A stretch of DNA of 64,000 nt from Batillaria attramentaria (GCA_018292915.2 JACVVK020000456.1:326501-390500); one strand, 5' to 3'. Numbered from the stretch's first letter, positions 33,782 through 46,758 are shown. The notes: generated by a model from the sequence alone, not told the origin. Translations and numbers: made by a program.

Positions 33782-34035
33782 CTGCAGAGGGCACCCTTCA
33801 TGTAGAAAACACATGTGCCGTCGCGTATCACAGAACGCCCGACACACGTTACCATCCTCTGCCTCTGTCCAGCGCTCACAGTCAGAGTCCGTGTCACACC
33901 TCTGCCTGTCTTCGCTCCAAGCAGACTCAATCACCGCGGATCGTTTCCTGGAGTCCCTCACTCTACCATCGAAAGCGTACTCCTTCTGCTTCACCAGCAA
34001 GGCCAGTGAGCGCCATCTTGCGCCAGCCAGCGCCA
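33782..34035 (-). pseudogene. Partial second copy of DIPK1-like exons, internally deleted
   Basis: An open stretch of about 85 codons reads ARWRSLALLVKQKEYAF, then a non-matching segment, then CDTDSDC ... GNVCRAFCDTRRHMCFLHEGC. The first part matches exon 4 of the neighbouring gene (VWRSLALLLRQREFVF) and the last part matches the end of exon 5 (GNVCRTFCDVERKACFLHEGC). The kinase-like centre between them is absent. A donor-like CTGCAG|GTATAG sits at the same place as in the parent exon 5. It is either a decayed partial duplication or an exon of a diverged paralogue whose other exons I cannot find. Confidence 0.6.
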
Positions 34036-34072
34036 CTGCTAGTGGCGCTATCCCAGCAAGCTACACAACAGA

Positions 34073-34191
34073 TGCCAGGCTCGTTTTCACTGTTTTTAAG
34101 TATTACCTGGCATGAAACTTTGCACGCAGTCAGGTTGGTAGATAAGTTTCATGCCAGGTAATACTTAAAAACAGTGAAAACGAGCCTGGCA
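34073..34191. repeat. Perfect 48-bp inverted repeat (hairpin)
   Basis: Arms 34073-34120 and 34144-34191 are perfect complements (TGCCAGGCTCGTTTTCACTG ... and its reverse) with a 23-base spacer. The spacer start TGCACGCAGT is complemented again at 34197-34206. Confidence 0.85.
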
Positions 34192-34209
34192 TGTGGACTG
34201 CGTGCAGAG

Positions 34210-35590
34210 TAAAAAAAAAAAGGAAAAAAAAAGAAGGCAATCTGGGTCTGTTTGTCTGTTTTCCGAAGTTGTGGTCAGTCCTACACTACACTGCCTAAAC
34301 TAAATAGATGAACCGATGCGCAAAATAGTACTGCCACCAATGGAAATAAAGACTACTAAAGGCTCTTTGATACCACGAGCCTACGTGAGGACCATCAGTA
34401 GATACCACTACCACACATAAAGCGGCCCTTTGCTGTGATACTGGCTGATCGTGATCCACGTATGCACATCCGTCCTGAGTGCTGCTACTGCTGCGGTGAC
34501 AATTGTCGGCTGTAATAACACACAAAAATCAACAAAGTCATTAAGTATGCTCTTGTTTAATCTCAACTAACGAAGGTAGCAATTAACAATGTAAATTATC
34601 TAAAAGATTCCTGTAAGAAATTAATACAATTTAACACATGAATAATCAGCAACTGCATTTTTAGGAAGTTACAACACAAGCAGCATGACAGCCTTCATTG
34701 TTGGGTTGTGATTCTGAAGTTGTTGGCATATTCAGTCTTGTCTGTCCCTGTTAAGGAGGAAAGTGGTTAAGCTTGTCTTGTATCTGTAAACTCCTTAGTA
34801 AAAGATCTTGCCACAAAGCACAGGAGCTGGCTGCCAGCACAGACCGTCTGAAACTCACATCCAGAAAACAAAAAAAAACAAACAAAAATTGTGTCACTGC
34901 ATGTCAGTTTTAATTGAGTGACAAGAAATAATTCTTTGCAACATCATCAAAAGTAAAATCTATGCATCATCACTTTCAATTTCTGATCATTTTTTTATGT
35001 ATGTATTAAGGCTTATTTTCACCTGAATTTACTTCAGAAATATTTGATCTTTTTTTCATGACATTTATTTTCCACGATGACTACATACTGTATGATGGAA
35101 ACATCAGCAAAGGTACGTACACTCCTGAAACAAAAAAACAACAACATGTACTGACTGTATGTTTCTTTATCTAATTTTCTATAATGTGAAATTTTTTATA
35201 ATGTGTCACATGAATTTAAAAAAAAAAAATGGTCATAATACACTTATACAGACTTCAAAATTTAGCTATTCATTGTTGGACGAACCATTTAAGTTGCATC
35301 TCTGTGACAATCACGAATGTAAATTGCACTAATAACACATGATCAAAGTATCATACATCAAATAGATGAAGTGCGATTTTAATCTACTGAGTATATGATG
35401 GAGGCCATGACCAACCTGCAATGACTAAAGCACTCCTTGCAGGTCAGAGCGGCCTCTCTCATGGGAATGGTTGATCTGGACACCAGGGAGGGAGACTGGA
35501 GCAGGAGAGGGGCGGGGGGGGGGGGGGGGGGGTAGGGATAAGGAGAGTAGGGGGGTGCGTGTGTGTGCGTGTGTGTGTGTGCGTGTGCGT

Positions 35591-35642
<52 letters not shown>

Positions 35643-38292
35643 ATCACTAAATTCATAAAAATAAAAAAGGGAAAAGGGATGTCCCACCACTCTTTCCCAC
35701 CAGGCAAAGCTGCCAGTCATGCTATTTCAGAACTTCAGAATTTGGATTGTTTTCCAGCATCTTCTGGAAGACATTTAAATTGGGGACGGGACACAGCAAG
35801 TTCAAAAGCAAAACGATCAATCAAGATACCAGAAAGAAATGCCAAATTTAAATAAAATTACAGACAAAACAGTTGCTGTGCCCCAGAAACTTCACTGCAC
35901 TTGAAACGTTTTAGAATTTTGTTCTTAGCAATTAAGTTTCTTTTTACTCTTATTGCTGACTGAAGACTGGCAGCGGCTGGCGACCAACTAATTGTGACTG
36001 AGCAAGGGAAAACCTGGCTCAGCCACAATTGCAAGCAAAGTTTCAGTGATCTTTCTGTAGGTTTAAATATGCAGCCAAAAAATAGAAATAAAAATAACCA
36101 AATAAATAAATATTCAAAACTATGCCCCCCTCCCTATACCCATCTAAACACAAACCTCCCACAATTACCCACCCACTAGAAAAGCTACCTACACATTACC
36201 CACCCATTCACCCAACCACCCATCAACCATATTCCCATAAGGAAAAAATAATAAGAACGCAACATGAAAGCAACTAGAAAAAAAAAAAAAAAAAAAACCC
36301 TCTCACACCAGCACACCCTCTCTCTCTCTCTCTCTCTCCATCTCAAGTCTGTCAGTCTGTCTCACACACAAGCACTTTCTCACCGTTTCTGGTCATGGTC
36401 AGTTGGTCACACACAGCGTGTGCAAATCTGAGAGATCGTGTATCTTTCACACTTGCACACTCTCTCTATCTCAGTCTCTCGTCAGCTGGTCACACATGCA
36501 TACACACTCAATGTATCTTGTCTGTAGTCAGTCAGTCGGTTACACCAGGGATCTTGGTACCAGTATATGATGGTAATCAAGATTCCTGGTGACATACATC
36601 CTCTCCTGGTCTCTTGTAGGGTGTCAGTTAGTTGGTCACACGCACCCGATGTTGTTTGGGTCAGTCAGTCAGTCAGTCAGTCACACAAGCACCCACTCTC
36701 TCACACACATTCACACGCCTACGTCCCCCGGACAAAAAAGGTGTGCTGGTACGTTAACACTTAGACGACTACCTCTACTCCCTCCGGACAAATAACACAA
36801 CATGAAACACAAGACAGCATAAAAGAATATGTAAACAAGCAAGCAGTACTTGTACGAATTCATGTATGGCACCGAGGATCTGGTTGCCTTGAAAGTTAAA
36901 GGCATGAGGAAAAAAAAAACCAAATCGAACACCTTATTTTTCTGGATAGTTCGAAATTTTGCATTCCAAGCACGGTACTTTCGCAACTCTACTTGAAAAC
37001 ATAGAGAAGAAATTTCACACAGACTCAATGGCACCAGAAAACCAAAATCATTTTGTCACAGCTGAGAAGATTCCATTTCCAAAGCGCGTTTGTCCACAGC
37101 ACATACTCATGATTGCCGTTATCATGAGATACGTGGTCTACATCTTCCACTAAATCAAATCTGACTTTTCCGGCTCTTATACAGTAGCGCTGCAAGTGGG
37201 GTTGCCATTTCTCATTTCTGGACTGTTCAAACACTAGACAAGCATTGTTGAGCAACATGATGTCTGAAGCAAACGATGTTCGTAGCATCGCATGCCCAAT
37301 GAAAATGTTCCTAGGACGATGCATCAAAGAAAAATGAAACAGTCTATAATTTCACTGTTACTGCGATCTTAAAAAAACACTGATTCGTACAAGTACCTGC
37401 AGCGCATTCCTGCTTGATTACAAGAAGGAAAGAGGAGAGAAAAGGAAACTGTCAGGGCTTAAAATCAATTTCCAGGAAAATTCAAAGCAAAATTAATTTT
37501 GAAGGAATTTCAATCATTTCAAGAAAAAGAAATATATGCTACAAATGAAGACAAGAAAACAAAAGCCAGATGACTGAAACTAAATTTTGAATGATTTTAA
37601 ATTTTCAGGAATTTCTGCAGTTCCAAAGAGGTTTTGGAGCCCTGACAGAGAATGAATGACATATAAACAAAGGTCAAAGTAAAACATAGGTTCTAGGTAT
37701 CCTGTAAAACCTCCCCCTGCAAAAAAAATAAAATAATGAATAAATAAATAAATAAATAAATAAAGTAAACAAATAATACTTACTAAATAATGAATAAACG
37801 AAAAACAAATAAAAATATTCAAGAAAATAAATGATAAAAAAAAAAAATAAAAAGTAAATAATACACCCCCCCCCCCCCCCCCCCAAAAAAAAAAATAAAA
37901 AAATTCAGGATACCCCAAACATACCTATGTTTTAATTTGGCCCAAACACAACACACCCATGGATCCTACTATTAACTGGAAACACACAGGAAATACACGG
38001 CACCAGAAACACCAGGTTTAAGATTAAGAACCTATATAAAAGGAGCTTTCTCAAAATCCCAAATCAAATTTCACAACACTCTACCATTAATTTTTCTTCT
38101 TTGTACATGTATGAAAAAAAATCTACATGTACCATGAAAGGAAAGACACAGAGGGAAAATGATAAGTTCCTTTTTTCAAGATCAAAGTATTGATGTGATG
38201 TGTAAAAAATAATGCTGTGCGATAGAGAAAACTCCTCTATTTAAAAAAAAATGAATTAGGGTAAGTGTTACGGTCATTTTTGGATTTCACAG

Positions 38293-38374
<82 letters not shown>

Positions 38375-38940
38375 CACCTGACTACAGTATTGGTGTTTCT
38401 GGTGGTATTTCCCATGTGATCTGGTAATACTAGGATCCCCCGCCCCCTACCACACAATCATTGGCCACAGAACGACAAGATTACAGTGAATTAACTATGA
38501 GGAAATCCTCAGGGCAACTATTGTTAGAGTGTCAGAAAGTGAGTTTATCAGTACAAGTTACTGATATTAATCAAATCAGAATACATGCAGTATACACTAG
38601 ATGAATTAGTACTAGTGTAGTAGAACTTGAAGGTCAGTTTGTTATTTCTGGCTTAACGCCCTACAAGCAAACTGAAGTATTAGGAAAAGTAGGAGTTACT
38701 ATAGTATCATTAGTTACTGGAAAGCATGAGAGTATTCAGACAACGTTGTACATGCAGCCAAATCATGCGTTAAGACAAACAAAATGAACATAGCGGAAAG
38801 CGTAACTCAGAAAATGAAACAACTTTTAGAAAAAAAAAAAAACTTTTAGAAAAACAGAAACTGCACTAAGTTTTCAACAGTCAGAAACTGCTGAAAAACT
38901 CCCTATGAAAACTGTAATCTTGTCATACTCTATGACCAAT
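34210..38940. other. Stretch without recognisable genes
   Basis: AT-rich DNA with microsatellites at 35555-35641 (GT/GA), 37739-37763 (AATA) and 38295-38373 (CT/CA), poly-G at 35513-35533 and poly-C at 37866-37884. I checked both strands for conserved motifs and saw none. A short cysteine-containing open piece (ALTCKECFSHCR, minus, near 35430) has no supporting splice sites or neighbours. Confidence 0.6.
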
Positions 38941-38959
38941 GATAATTACCAGCACGCCT

Positions 38960-39400
38960 GAGGGGGGTTGGGGCGTGGGCGTCTCCCCAGTGGGGCAGCA
39001 CACGCGCGCACACCAGGATGCACCAGGATGCGCTGTCCCATGGTCTCTCCCAGCACAACACCTCACTGCCGAGGGAGGCCGCACTGGCCAGATCTCCCTG
39101 CCGCCCCCGGTCAGCCCCCTCTCCCTTCCTTTCCCGCCCTCTGCCTTGCCCAGCATCCACACTCTGGGTCGATCCTGGTGGCCCACCTTTCCTCATTGCC
39201 TCGCAACCAGTGGAACCATGCCCCACCAGTGGAAGGAATCGGTACTGGCAGCTGTGCCGCACTGACTTGACGCAAACAGAGTCCCTCAACCCCCAGAAAG
39301 GGGACTTTTGGGTTGTGACACCCCTTTCCAGGGTTCCAGCATTCTTTCATCCAGTAGGTGTGTGCCTGACGGCCTAATTGTACCACCAGACAACTCATAA
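38960..39400. repeat. Interspersed repeat, inverted partner at 42368-42740
   Basis: Blocks GAGGGGGGTTGGGGCGTGGG, CCCCAGTGGGGCAGCACACG, CACCTCACTG and CCCAGAAAGGGGACTTTTGG appear in this order, and in the same order on the opposite strand of 42368-42740. Confidence 0.65.
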
Positions 39401-40544
39401 AGCCATTGCTGGAGTTTACAGCACATTCCGCTCAGCACTAAAAACTGTACCACATACTGTCAAGGGTTGATGAATGAGAGAGGTAACCATCCCCGCCGGC
39501 TAGGATGCCTTACCTTTCTCGTATCATCAACCCTAACAGTATATGAGACAGTCGTGCTGAGTGCATGTGCAGTAGACTACAGCATGACTTTATGAGCATA
39601 CACCAGAATGTGCATGAGACAGTGAGTTCAAGACCAGCATCATATACTTTTACTGCACATAACGTTCCTGGGAATCTTTTGTAGGCTTTGGGAGCCCGCC
39701 CTCACACCCACTTGATGAGGGGGACACCAATCTACCAGATATAAACATTATAAAAATAAAAAAACAACGGGTGGCTCCCTAAATGACTAAACACTCAATC
39801 ACAATTTTTTTTTTAATATGCATGTCTAAATAAATGATATCCCATGGAACAATGGGGAATGTATCATGCATGTTCATCCTCAAAAGTGCTAATTACTGTG
39901 AACTGTACATCATCTCCAGCATGTGGAACCTCAAACTTCCCAGCCCCTTGTATGGTATATGTTTGGGTGTGGAGAACAAATTATGGGAGTGAAAGCCAGT
40001 GGTGCAAAGACTCAGCAGGACTTGAAAGAGACATTTACAAACCATGCAATGGCTGTATAGCAACAACAGGCTATCATACAGCATGCATCATTGAGAAAGC
40101 TTGACAGTGAAGGTCAAACGCTGAAAAATTGTGGCAAAGACTGAAAAGAGATCTCTGTCCTTGAAGGAACATTTCTATGAATGAACAAGCACAACTGGCA
40201 GTGTTTTACTACAGGTCACGGTCGTTACAATTTTGCCTCGCAGTCTGGGTGCGTAATTCTCATAGATCTGTTTTACTGGATGTAAATGTGCGTCCAGGAG
40301 TTTCTGAACGGGGCAGGGAAAGGGGGAGGGACAGGTGGGGGGGGGGGATGATTTTAAGCTGCAGAAGCAACAAAGGACCATTTTGGCAGCTACTATTAAG
40401 TTCAGAATGACAAGCTTTGTGTGTGTATATGTGTGTTGCGTGTAAACTTCATCAAATATCCTGAATGTCCTACGAACACTTTATTGTCAGAACTTGCTGT
40501 GCGCTTCCTTAATTCTCCTCTAGAGTGTGGCAACCCTTTCAGGG

Positions 40545-40975
40545 CATATGATGGTCAGCTCGTCCACAGGCTGAAACTTTAGGCAACAGTTTTGAGCTTT
40601 TGTGTGTGTGTGTGTTTTTTTTCCCCACCTGAGCTCTCTACGATAGCCCTCCAGTAGTATTCTCCCCGGTTATGAGTGGAACCCACGGAGGTTGCAGAAC
40701 CCACAGGCCGAAATTTTAGGCCACAGTTTTGGGGATTTTTTTTTTTGTTTTATTGCAGTACCTGCATGAACTCCATGCGAGGGTCCTCCAGTAGCATTCC
40801 TCCCCGGTCATGAGTGGAAGCCACGGAGGTTACAGAACCCACAGGCTGAAGTTTTAGGCCGCAGTTTTGGGGCTTTTTTTTTTTTAAATGCACCTGAACT
40901 CCATGCGAGGGTCCTCCAGTAGCATTCCTCCCCGGTCATGAGTGGAAGCCACGGAGGCCGCAGAAGCCAGAACAA
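40545..40975. repeat. Tandem repeat, three to four units of about 128-137 bp
   Basis: Units carry TCCTCCAGTAGCATTCCTCC, CCCCGGTCATGAGTGG, CCACGGAGG and CCACAGGCTGAAGTTTTAGG; the CCAGTAG anchor is at 40651, 40788 and 40916. A fourth, partial unit precedes them. No coding signal. Confidence 0.75.
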
Positions 40976-41844
40976 TTTCTGTGCGCCCTTTTTTTATTTG
41001 CTCTCTGTATGCCCATGTTTTTAATGCCAGCACTGTAATATTGCACACAGTTTGAAGCTTTTCTGTAAATTGTAAACACCTGCCAATAACAGTCCATTCT
41101 GAGGTCAGGTTTGAGGAAACTGAAAAACAGGTTCTGGCAAAAAGTTATTTTTCTTTAAATATCACAAGTTCTGAATTTTCAAGTGAGAAGGGTGGACACT
41201 GGTTTTTGTTGTTAATGTTGATCTATATGTGTATATTGGTATGTGTATATGCACAAGTCTGTTGAAAGGTAGGGTGATGAGCCAAGTGTGTGTGTGTGTG
41301 GGGGGGGGGGGAGGGGGGGGGTGGTGGAGGGGGGGTGTCAGTTTTCCTATTCTGTCTCAGGAAGACAAGTGAAATTAAACTAACCACAGATGGCAACAGA
41401 AACGCCCCAGACTGTTCACATTTCAAATGTACTAATAATCTTGGACTGTGGACAACATCCAGGTAAAAAAACAGGAGTCTAACTGGCCTACGTCCTGCTG
41501 GCAACAGATGACCATTGCAGGGCATGTTGACTGAGGGGAAGGTTGGTTGGTTGTTTTCTTCCAAAGGTTGAGGTGGGGGAAGGTATGACCTACAGATGAT
41601 GACAGGCTGACAGCACAAAGTGATACAACTGACATCAAACTTCACAAGTGAGAGCCTGCCATAGATAGGAACTTCTTAGGCCGTGCACATCGAAGTGGAA
41701 AAGAGGAGTTTAACTGGCCTAATGACCTGCTGGCAATAACTGTCCACCTCAGGACATGGTGATAGAAAGTTGTAGGACAACAACAGATAAAAAGTAATCC
41801 ATCTTCGATAGATGTGTGACATACATCCAGGACAGATAAAGGGA

Positions 41845-41985
41845 GGGTGGGTGGGTGTTTGCGTGTTTTACGTCCTTTTCCACCACATACGGGTGATATC
41901 AAAGACGGGGGGCAACGATGAGAAAGCCAGCACAAATATTTGGCCTCAGCCAGGATACGAACTTACGACCCAAGCATTAGAAGCA
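41845..41985 (-). mobile_element. SINE-A copy, head truncated
   Basis: TTTTACGTCCTTTTCCACCA to GACCCAAGCATTAGAAG; recognisable GATATCAAAGACGG body. Confidence 0.6.
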
Positions 41986-42367
41986 GGACAGTTAAAGAAA
42001 GAGATAAAAGAAAATAAGAAAGAGATAAAATGATTTATGCCACCTCTACAATTACTCTATGCCACCTCTAGAATTACATTGTACTCAATACCACCTCTAG
42101 GACTGCTTAAAAACACCCCTCCCCAAATAAAAAACAGCCGCAACAACAACAACAACGAACAACAACAACAACAGCAGCAACAACAACACAACGTGTCCCT
42201 CTCTTTACTCTTGGGGGCTGACTAAGTGTTAGCCCCCAAGAGTCTCCCAAGCGAACAAAAGTTTTCCCAGTGTAAAAGTAATGATGCTGGTGATGAAATC
42301 ACCTCTCATGTGCATTCTGGCTGTCTGATACACAACCAGACAACGTCACACACACACATACCTTCAG

Positions 42368-42740
42368 AAAGAAATGCTAGAGCCTGAAAAGAAGTGCAGC
42401 CCAAAAGCCCCTTTCTGGGAGAAAAGGGAATCTGTCACTGCCAAGCCAGACAGCACAGCCACAGCACTGAAACCTTCCACTAATGGGACATGCCTCCACG
42501 GTTACGAGACAAGAGGAAGAATGGACCTACCAGAATCGCCCAGGTGTGGTGCTGGGGGGCAGAGGATCCCGGGGGGTCTGCCGGGGGTCAGACAGGGAGA
42601 CTGACCAGTGAACGGCCTACCCTCGCACAGTGAGGTGGAGTGCTGGGAGCTACCATGAGATGGCACACCCTGGCACACCCCAGTGTGCGTGCGTGTGCTG
42701 CCCCACTGGGGGCTAGCCCACGCCCCTACCCCCCTCTTAA
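42368..42740. repeat. Inverted partner of the repeat at 38960-39400
   Basis: Complement order: CCAAAAGCCCCTTTCTGGGA, CAGTGAGGTGGAGTGCTGGG, GTGTGCTGCCCCACTGGGGG, CCACGCCCCTACCCCCCTC. The two copies are roughly 75-80 percent alike by eye. Confidence 0.65.
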
Positions 42741-42749
42741 ACGAACAAA

Positions 42750-44470
42750 CAACATGTAATAATTGGAAAAATGTTTTTAAAAAAGCTGCATCTTTAAACT
42801 TGCACCAGATAGTGCACAGTTTATTCTGAAATAAAGGTCACCTTCAGTAACATGGTCCCTAAGGTAAAAATCACATGCTTCATCTGCAAGTTGAATAAAT
42901 AAATAATGTCCCCCCCCCCCCCGCCCAAATTAGTCTGAAGTACACTACTGATATGATACTGAAGGTGACCACTGAAATTTAGTTTCAGAGATGAAAGGAA
43001 TTTTGAACAAAAGTTTCACTACAAACATATTCAGATTTTGAACAAACAAAAAAGACTGGATTAAATTATACTGAATTTTGAATATTACATGAATCAAACG
43101 AAAAAGATTGAAGAGAAATTCATCTTTTTAAAAAAGTTTAAAAAGAGACTCAGCTAGTATCTTGGGAGCTGCTTGAATTTCAAAACACGCAAGCTTTCAA
43201 AAAGTATGTCAGAATAAACTGTGCACACCACTGAAACATTGCTTATACATCTGCTGTGAAGGAAAATTCTGCAAACAAATAAGCCAGTCCATTGGGTAAA
43301 AATAAAAAGGCTATGGTTAGGGGAAGAATGAATGATACGTTTGTAGCCTTTTCGAAAATATTTAACCCCTGAACACCAACCCCATCATCTGATTATTCTG
43401 ACATTGTTTTGGAAACAGTATGACTGCTGAATGAGGATGACACCCCCCCCCCCCAATTTTGATCAATACACTGAACTTTATAAACATGCACCACCACCAC
43501 CACCAACATGGGACACTAGAAACAATGGACTGGCTTATTTATACTATTCCTCAGTATTTTCAATGAAATTTAAATTTTTTGTAGAGAAGCCAAAGAGGTG
43601 AAATTACCAGATGGTACACGTTTACCAAAGCCAAAATGTTGATTTAACTCTCTGTCATTACATTTTTTTTTTGTCTTTGAGTAATTTTTTCTTTCACTTT
43701 CAGGTTAAAAAAATGCGGAATTTTCCTTCACAACAGATGAGTGCAGCACCAAAGAACAGTAACCGGCCATTAAAGCACAAAATGTTTTTGCAGTTTTTGC
43801 CCAAATATGTAATGGCCTGCATGTAAAATTTGAAAATATGACAGGCAAAATGATGACCGAAAAGCCTTTAAAAGGCCAAAACTGTTGCAAGAAAATCCAA
43901 AAATGTATGCAAAAGAATTTTGTTTTCCAAAAGAATGATGTAATTTTGACAAGTTTTGAGAATGAAAAACACAACACTGACATATTGGTGCTGCACTGCC
44001 CACTGACCCCATGTGAGACATGACATCAGGAGCCCTACTGAGGAGGGGAAGGGGAAATGGTAACTACAAGGGGAGAAGAACTACCATGTAATAGAAGAGA
44101 GGAGGAAAGAGATGGTTGGGGGGTGGGGGTGGGGGGTAGGTAGGGATTGGGGTGGGGGGTAGGGATTGGGGTGGGGGAGGTAGGGGTAGGAGATTCGGAC
44201 GGGAGGTGGAGGGGTGGGATGGGATGGGAGATGGAGGGATGGGACGGGTCGCTGGCATCCGGTGGCTGATCTGTAGTGCATCAAACAGAACAGGGCACTT
44301 ATACTTATTTGAAACGCAATATACGTACATCACAAAGCAATTTCTATACATGTGCAAATAACACAAAGTGCAGCATTTAACCTACGCCACACATCTTAGG
44401 CTGATGTGAAATAGCACAGTACAAATTTAACAAAGTGTGCAAGATACAGTGATGTCTAATATCAAACTCA
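42750..44470. other. Stretch without recognisable genes
   Basis: AT-rich, with poly-C at 42909-42923 and 43443-43456 and a G-rich purine tract at 44115-44260. Nothing coding seen on either strand. Confidence 0.6.
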
Positions 44471-44478
44471 CCCAGCCC

Positions 44479-44613
44479 GCCAGCAGCACCATCTGTAATC
44501 CAGTGGCATGGCCAGTGTCCGGGGGTACTCCAGTGGTGTGGCCAGTGTCCAGGGGTACTCCACTGGTGTGGCCAATGTCCAGGGGTACTCCAGTGGTGTG
44601 GCCTAGCCCATCT
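44479..44613 (-). other. Exon-like open stretch with 30-bp decapeptide repeat
   Basis: Minus strand between CTGATCCAG and GTGAGT. It is open as GLGDGLGHTTGVPLD, then near-perfect ten-residue repeats of the form GHTTGVPLDT, then LQMVLLAGW. The 30-base period keeps the frame. A similar AG-to-GTAAGC open stretch lies at 44908-45038, but its end phase (0) does not fit this one (phase 1). No family recognised. Confidence 0.35.
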
Positions 44614-45415
44614 CCGAGTCCTGGATCAGAAACAGACGTTGGCTTACTGTCCAGGAGGGGTTGGGGTGTTAATAGCACATTTGAATTTAAGGCACAGGTT
44701 TGCATCAGATAAACCACCAGCATACAATTGAGGAGTCAGCTGCATGGCCTAACTGAGTCCTGAATCAGAAATCCAAAGTTCAAGAAACACACACTTTGGT
44801 TTACTAACAAGTTTCTTGTAGAAATGCCTCGGGATATTGGGGGGGGGGGGGGTAAGGTAAGGACACATTTATATGATAAAATTATTTGTGCACACTTTGG
44901 CTTACCGGGTGATGTCCATCTGCATGGCCAATCTTGTCATATCCAACGCTGTCCCCCATCTCCTGGCGGTGTCCGGTGGTGCAGTCCATCTCCGGGTGTT
45001 CTCCTGCGGCACGGTTCACCTCTGGCTCCTGGTCTGCTGAAATCAATCATACAACTTCAGTGATATGGAAACAAATACATTACAATCTAATCCTACCTAA
45101 CTAACGAGGCCGGCCCCATATAACTACGACTACTATCTACACTATTAACCATAACTATGCTAATGTAACCCATGTCCTGTCCGGCCCCGCTTGCCAGTCC
45201 TATACATGAAGTCGTCCGTCTGGCTGGTCCCTCAGGTCATCCCCCAGTGGTCACGTGCTGTCCTCCATCAGATCTGAAACAGGAGACAACGAGAAAGATA
45301 AATATAAATGCTTTTAACAAAAGGAAATAGTACTTTTTATGTATGTATGTATTCCTCACCAGAAGTGAACATTTTGCCGAGCACCAAATGGCAAATATCA
45401 ACATAAGACACTCAC

Positions 45416-46758
45416 CCTCAGAGGTCACCTCTCTTCATTTTCATGTGTTCATCCAGCGGTCCAACCCTCAGTCCAGTGGTCACCCAGGCTGCAGTCCCGT
45501 GTCCTACAAAACAGCAAGTGCAGTCAGAACTAAAAACACAAACATGAACATTAGAATTCTACCACAGATTTCAGTGTTTTCCATGGACTTCGAAGTATTC
45601 ACAGTATATTTGTCCTTGAAAGCTTATGACAAACACTCCTTCTATTCTATAGAATGGGAAGATCTAATTTTCATTGTCTGAGACGAAAAGAACTCACACT
45701 CACCCGTCAGGTCTCTTCTTCATTTTTGTGGTCCCCATCCCTCCAGCGGTCCGCCCCTCAGTCTGATGGTGGTCCAGGCAGTGGTCCAACATCCTACAGA
45801 AACAATGAAGTAGTCAGGTGCATTCAGAAATTAAAACACAAGAGGAAACTTTCAGATTTTGAAACAACAATCACTGATTTCCTGGACCAAGTAAACTATG
45901 GCTACTATAATCAACAAAAGTGGGAATACCTAGCACATTCATTTTGGACATACAGTCAAACTACCAACAAAATCAGCACTGGGAGTATTACAACTGTTGG
46001 GTCAATAGAAATCGGTCAAATACTCACCCCTCAGAGGTCGCTTTTCTTTCACACGTGTTGTCCACCCATCCAGCGGTCCAACCCTCAGACCAGTCGTCAC
46101 GAAGGCTGCAGTCACACATCCTACAGAAACAAAACAGCAGTGCAGTCAGAACTTAAAACACAGAGCATGAAATTTTACCACAGCTTTCAGCTTACTCATT
46201 GACCAAACTGTTGTGGATCTTAACACACTCACAGTACAGCACCTCCCTCCCTTGAAAGCTTATGACAAACATTATGTAGAATAGAAGAATAGATTCCATA
46301 CTCTGAATGGAAAAGGAACTCGCACTCACCCCTCAGAGGTCGCCTCTCTTCCATCTTGTGTTGTCCACCCATCCTGCGGTCCAGCCTTCAGTCGCCCCAG
46401 CTGCAGTCCCACGTCCTGCAGAAGAAAGCAGCAAGATGCAGTCAGAACTGGGAACACAGGGGTGAAAATTAAAGTGAATCATTTAAAGTACACTGAAACC
46501 AATGTGCTAATATGAACAGTCTTTTTTCAAGTACAAAATTCTTCCACTTCACACAGAAAACAAACTAAAAGGAGCGTCAGAACAGTCTGGCCAATGAGAC
46601 TGTTGCGACAAACACTACTTGTGTTAGCAGGAAAGGAAATCTAAGTAACACTGACACTCACCCCTCAGATGTCTCCTCTACTCTCTGCATTCTTGTGCTG
46701 TCCATCCATTGCAGTCCTTGCCCAAGTCCAGAGGTCGCCCAGGCTGCACTCCCACGTC
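45416..46758 (-). repeat. Five tandem exon-like units with conserved splice-site borders
   Basis: Units at 46662-46758, 46330-46415, 46028-46120, 45704-45793 and 45416-45503 (86-97 bases, spaced about 290-330). On the minus strand each follows TTTCTGTAG, TTTTGTAG or TTCTGCAG and is followed by GTGAGT. Shared interior text includes GGACTGCAGC, GGACCGC-GGATGGGTGGACA and GCGACCTCTGAGG. The unit lengths are not a fixed multiple of three and I find no frame open in all, so a non-coding spliced transcript or a satellite copied with splice sites are both possible. Confidence 0.55.

Noticed and set aside
35379..35480. Minus-strand ALTCKECFSHCR as a zinc-finger exon
   Set aside because: Only about 15 residues, no convincing splice borders on both sides and no neighbouring exons.
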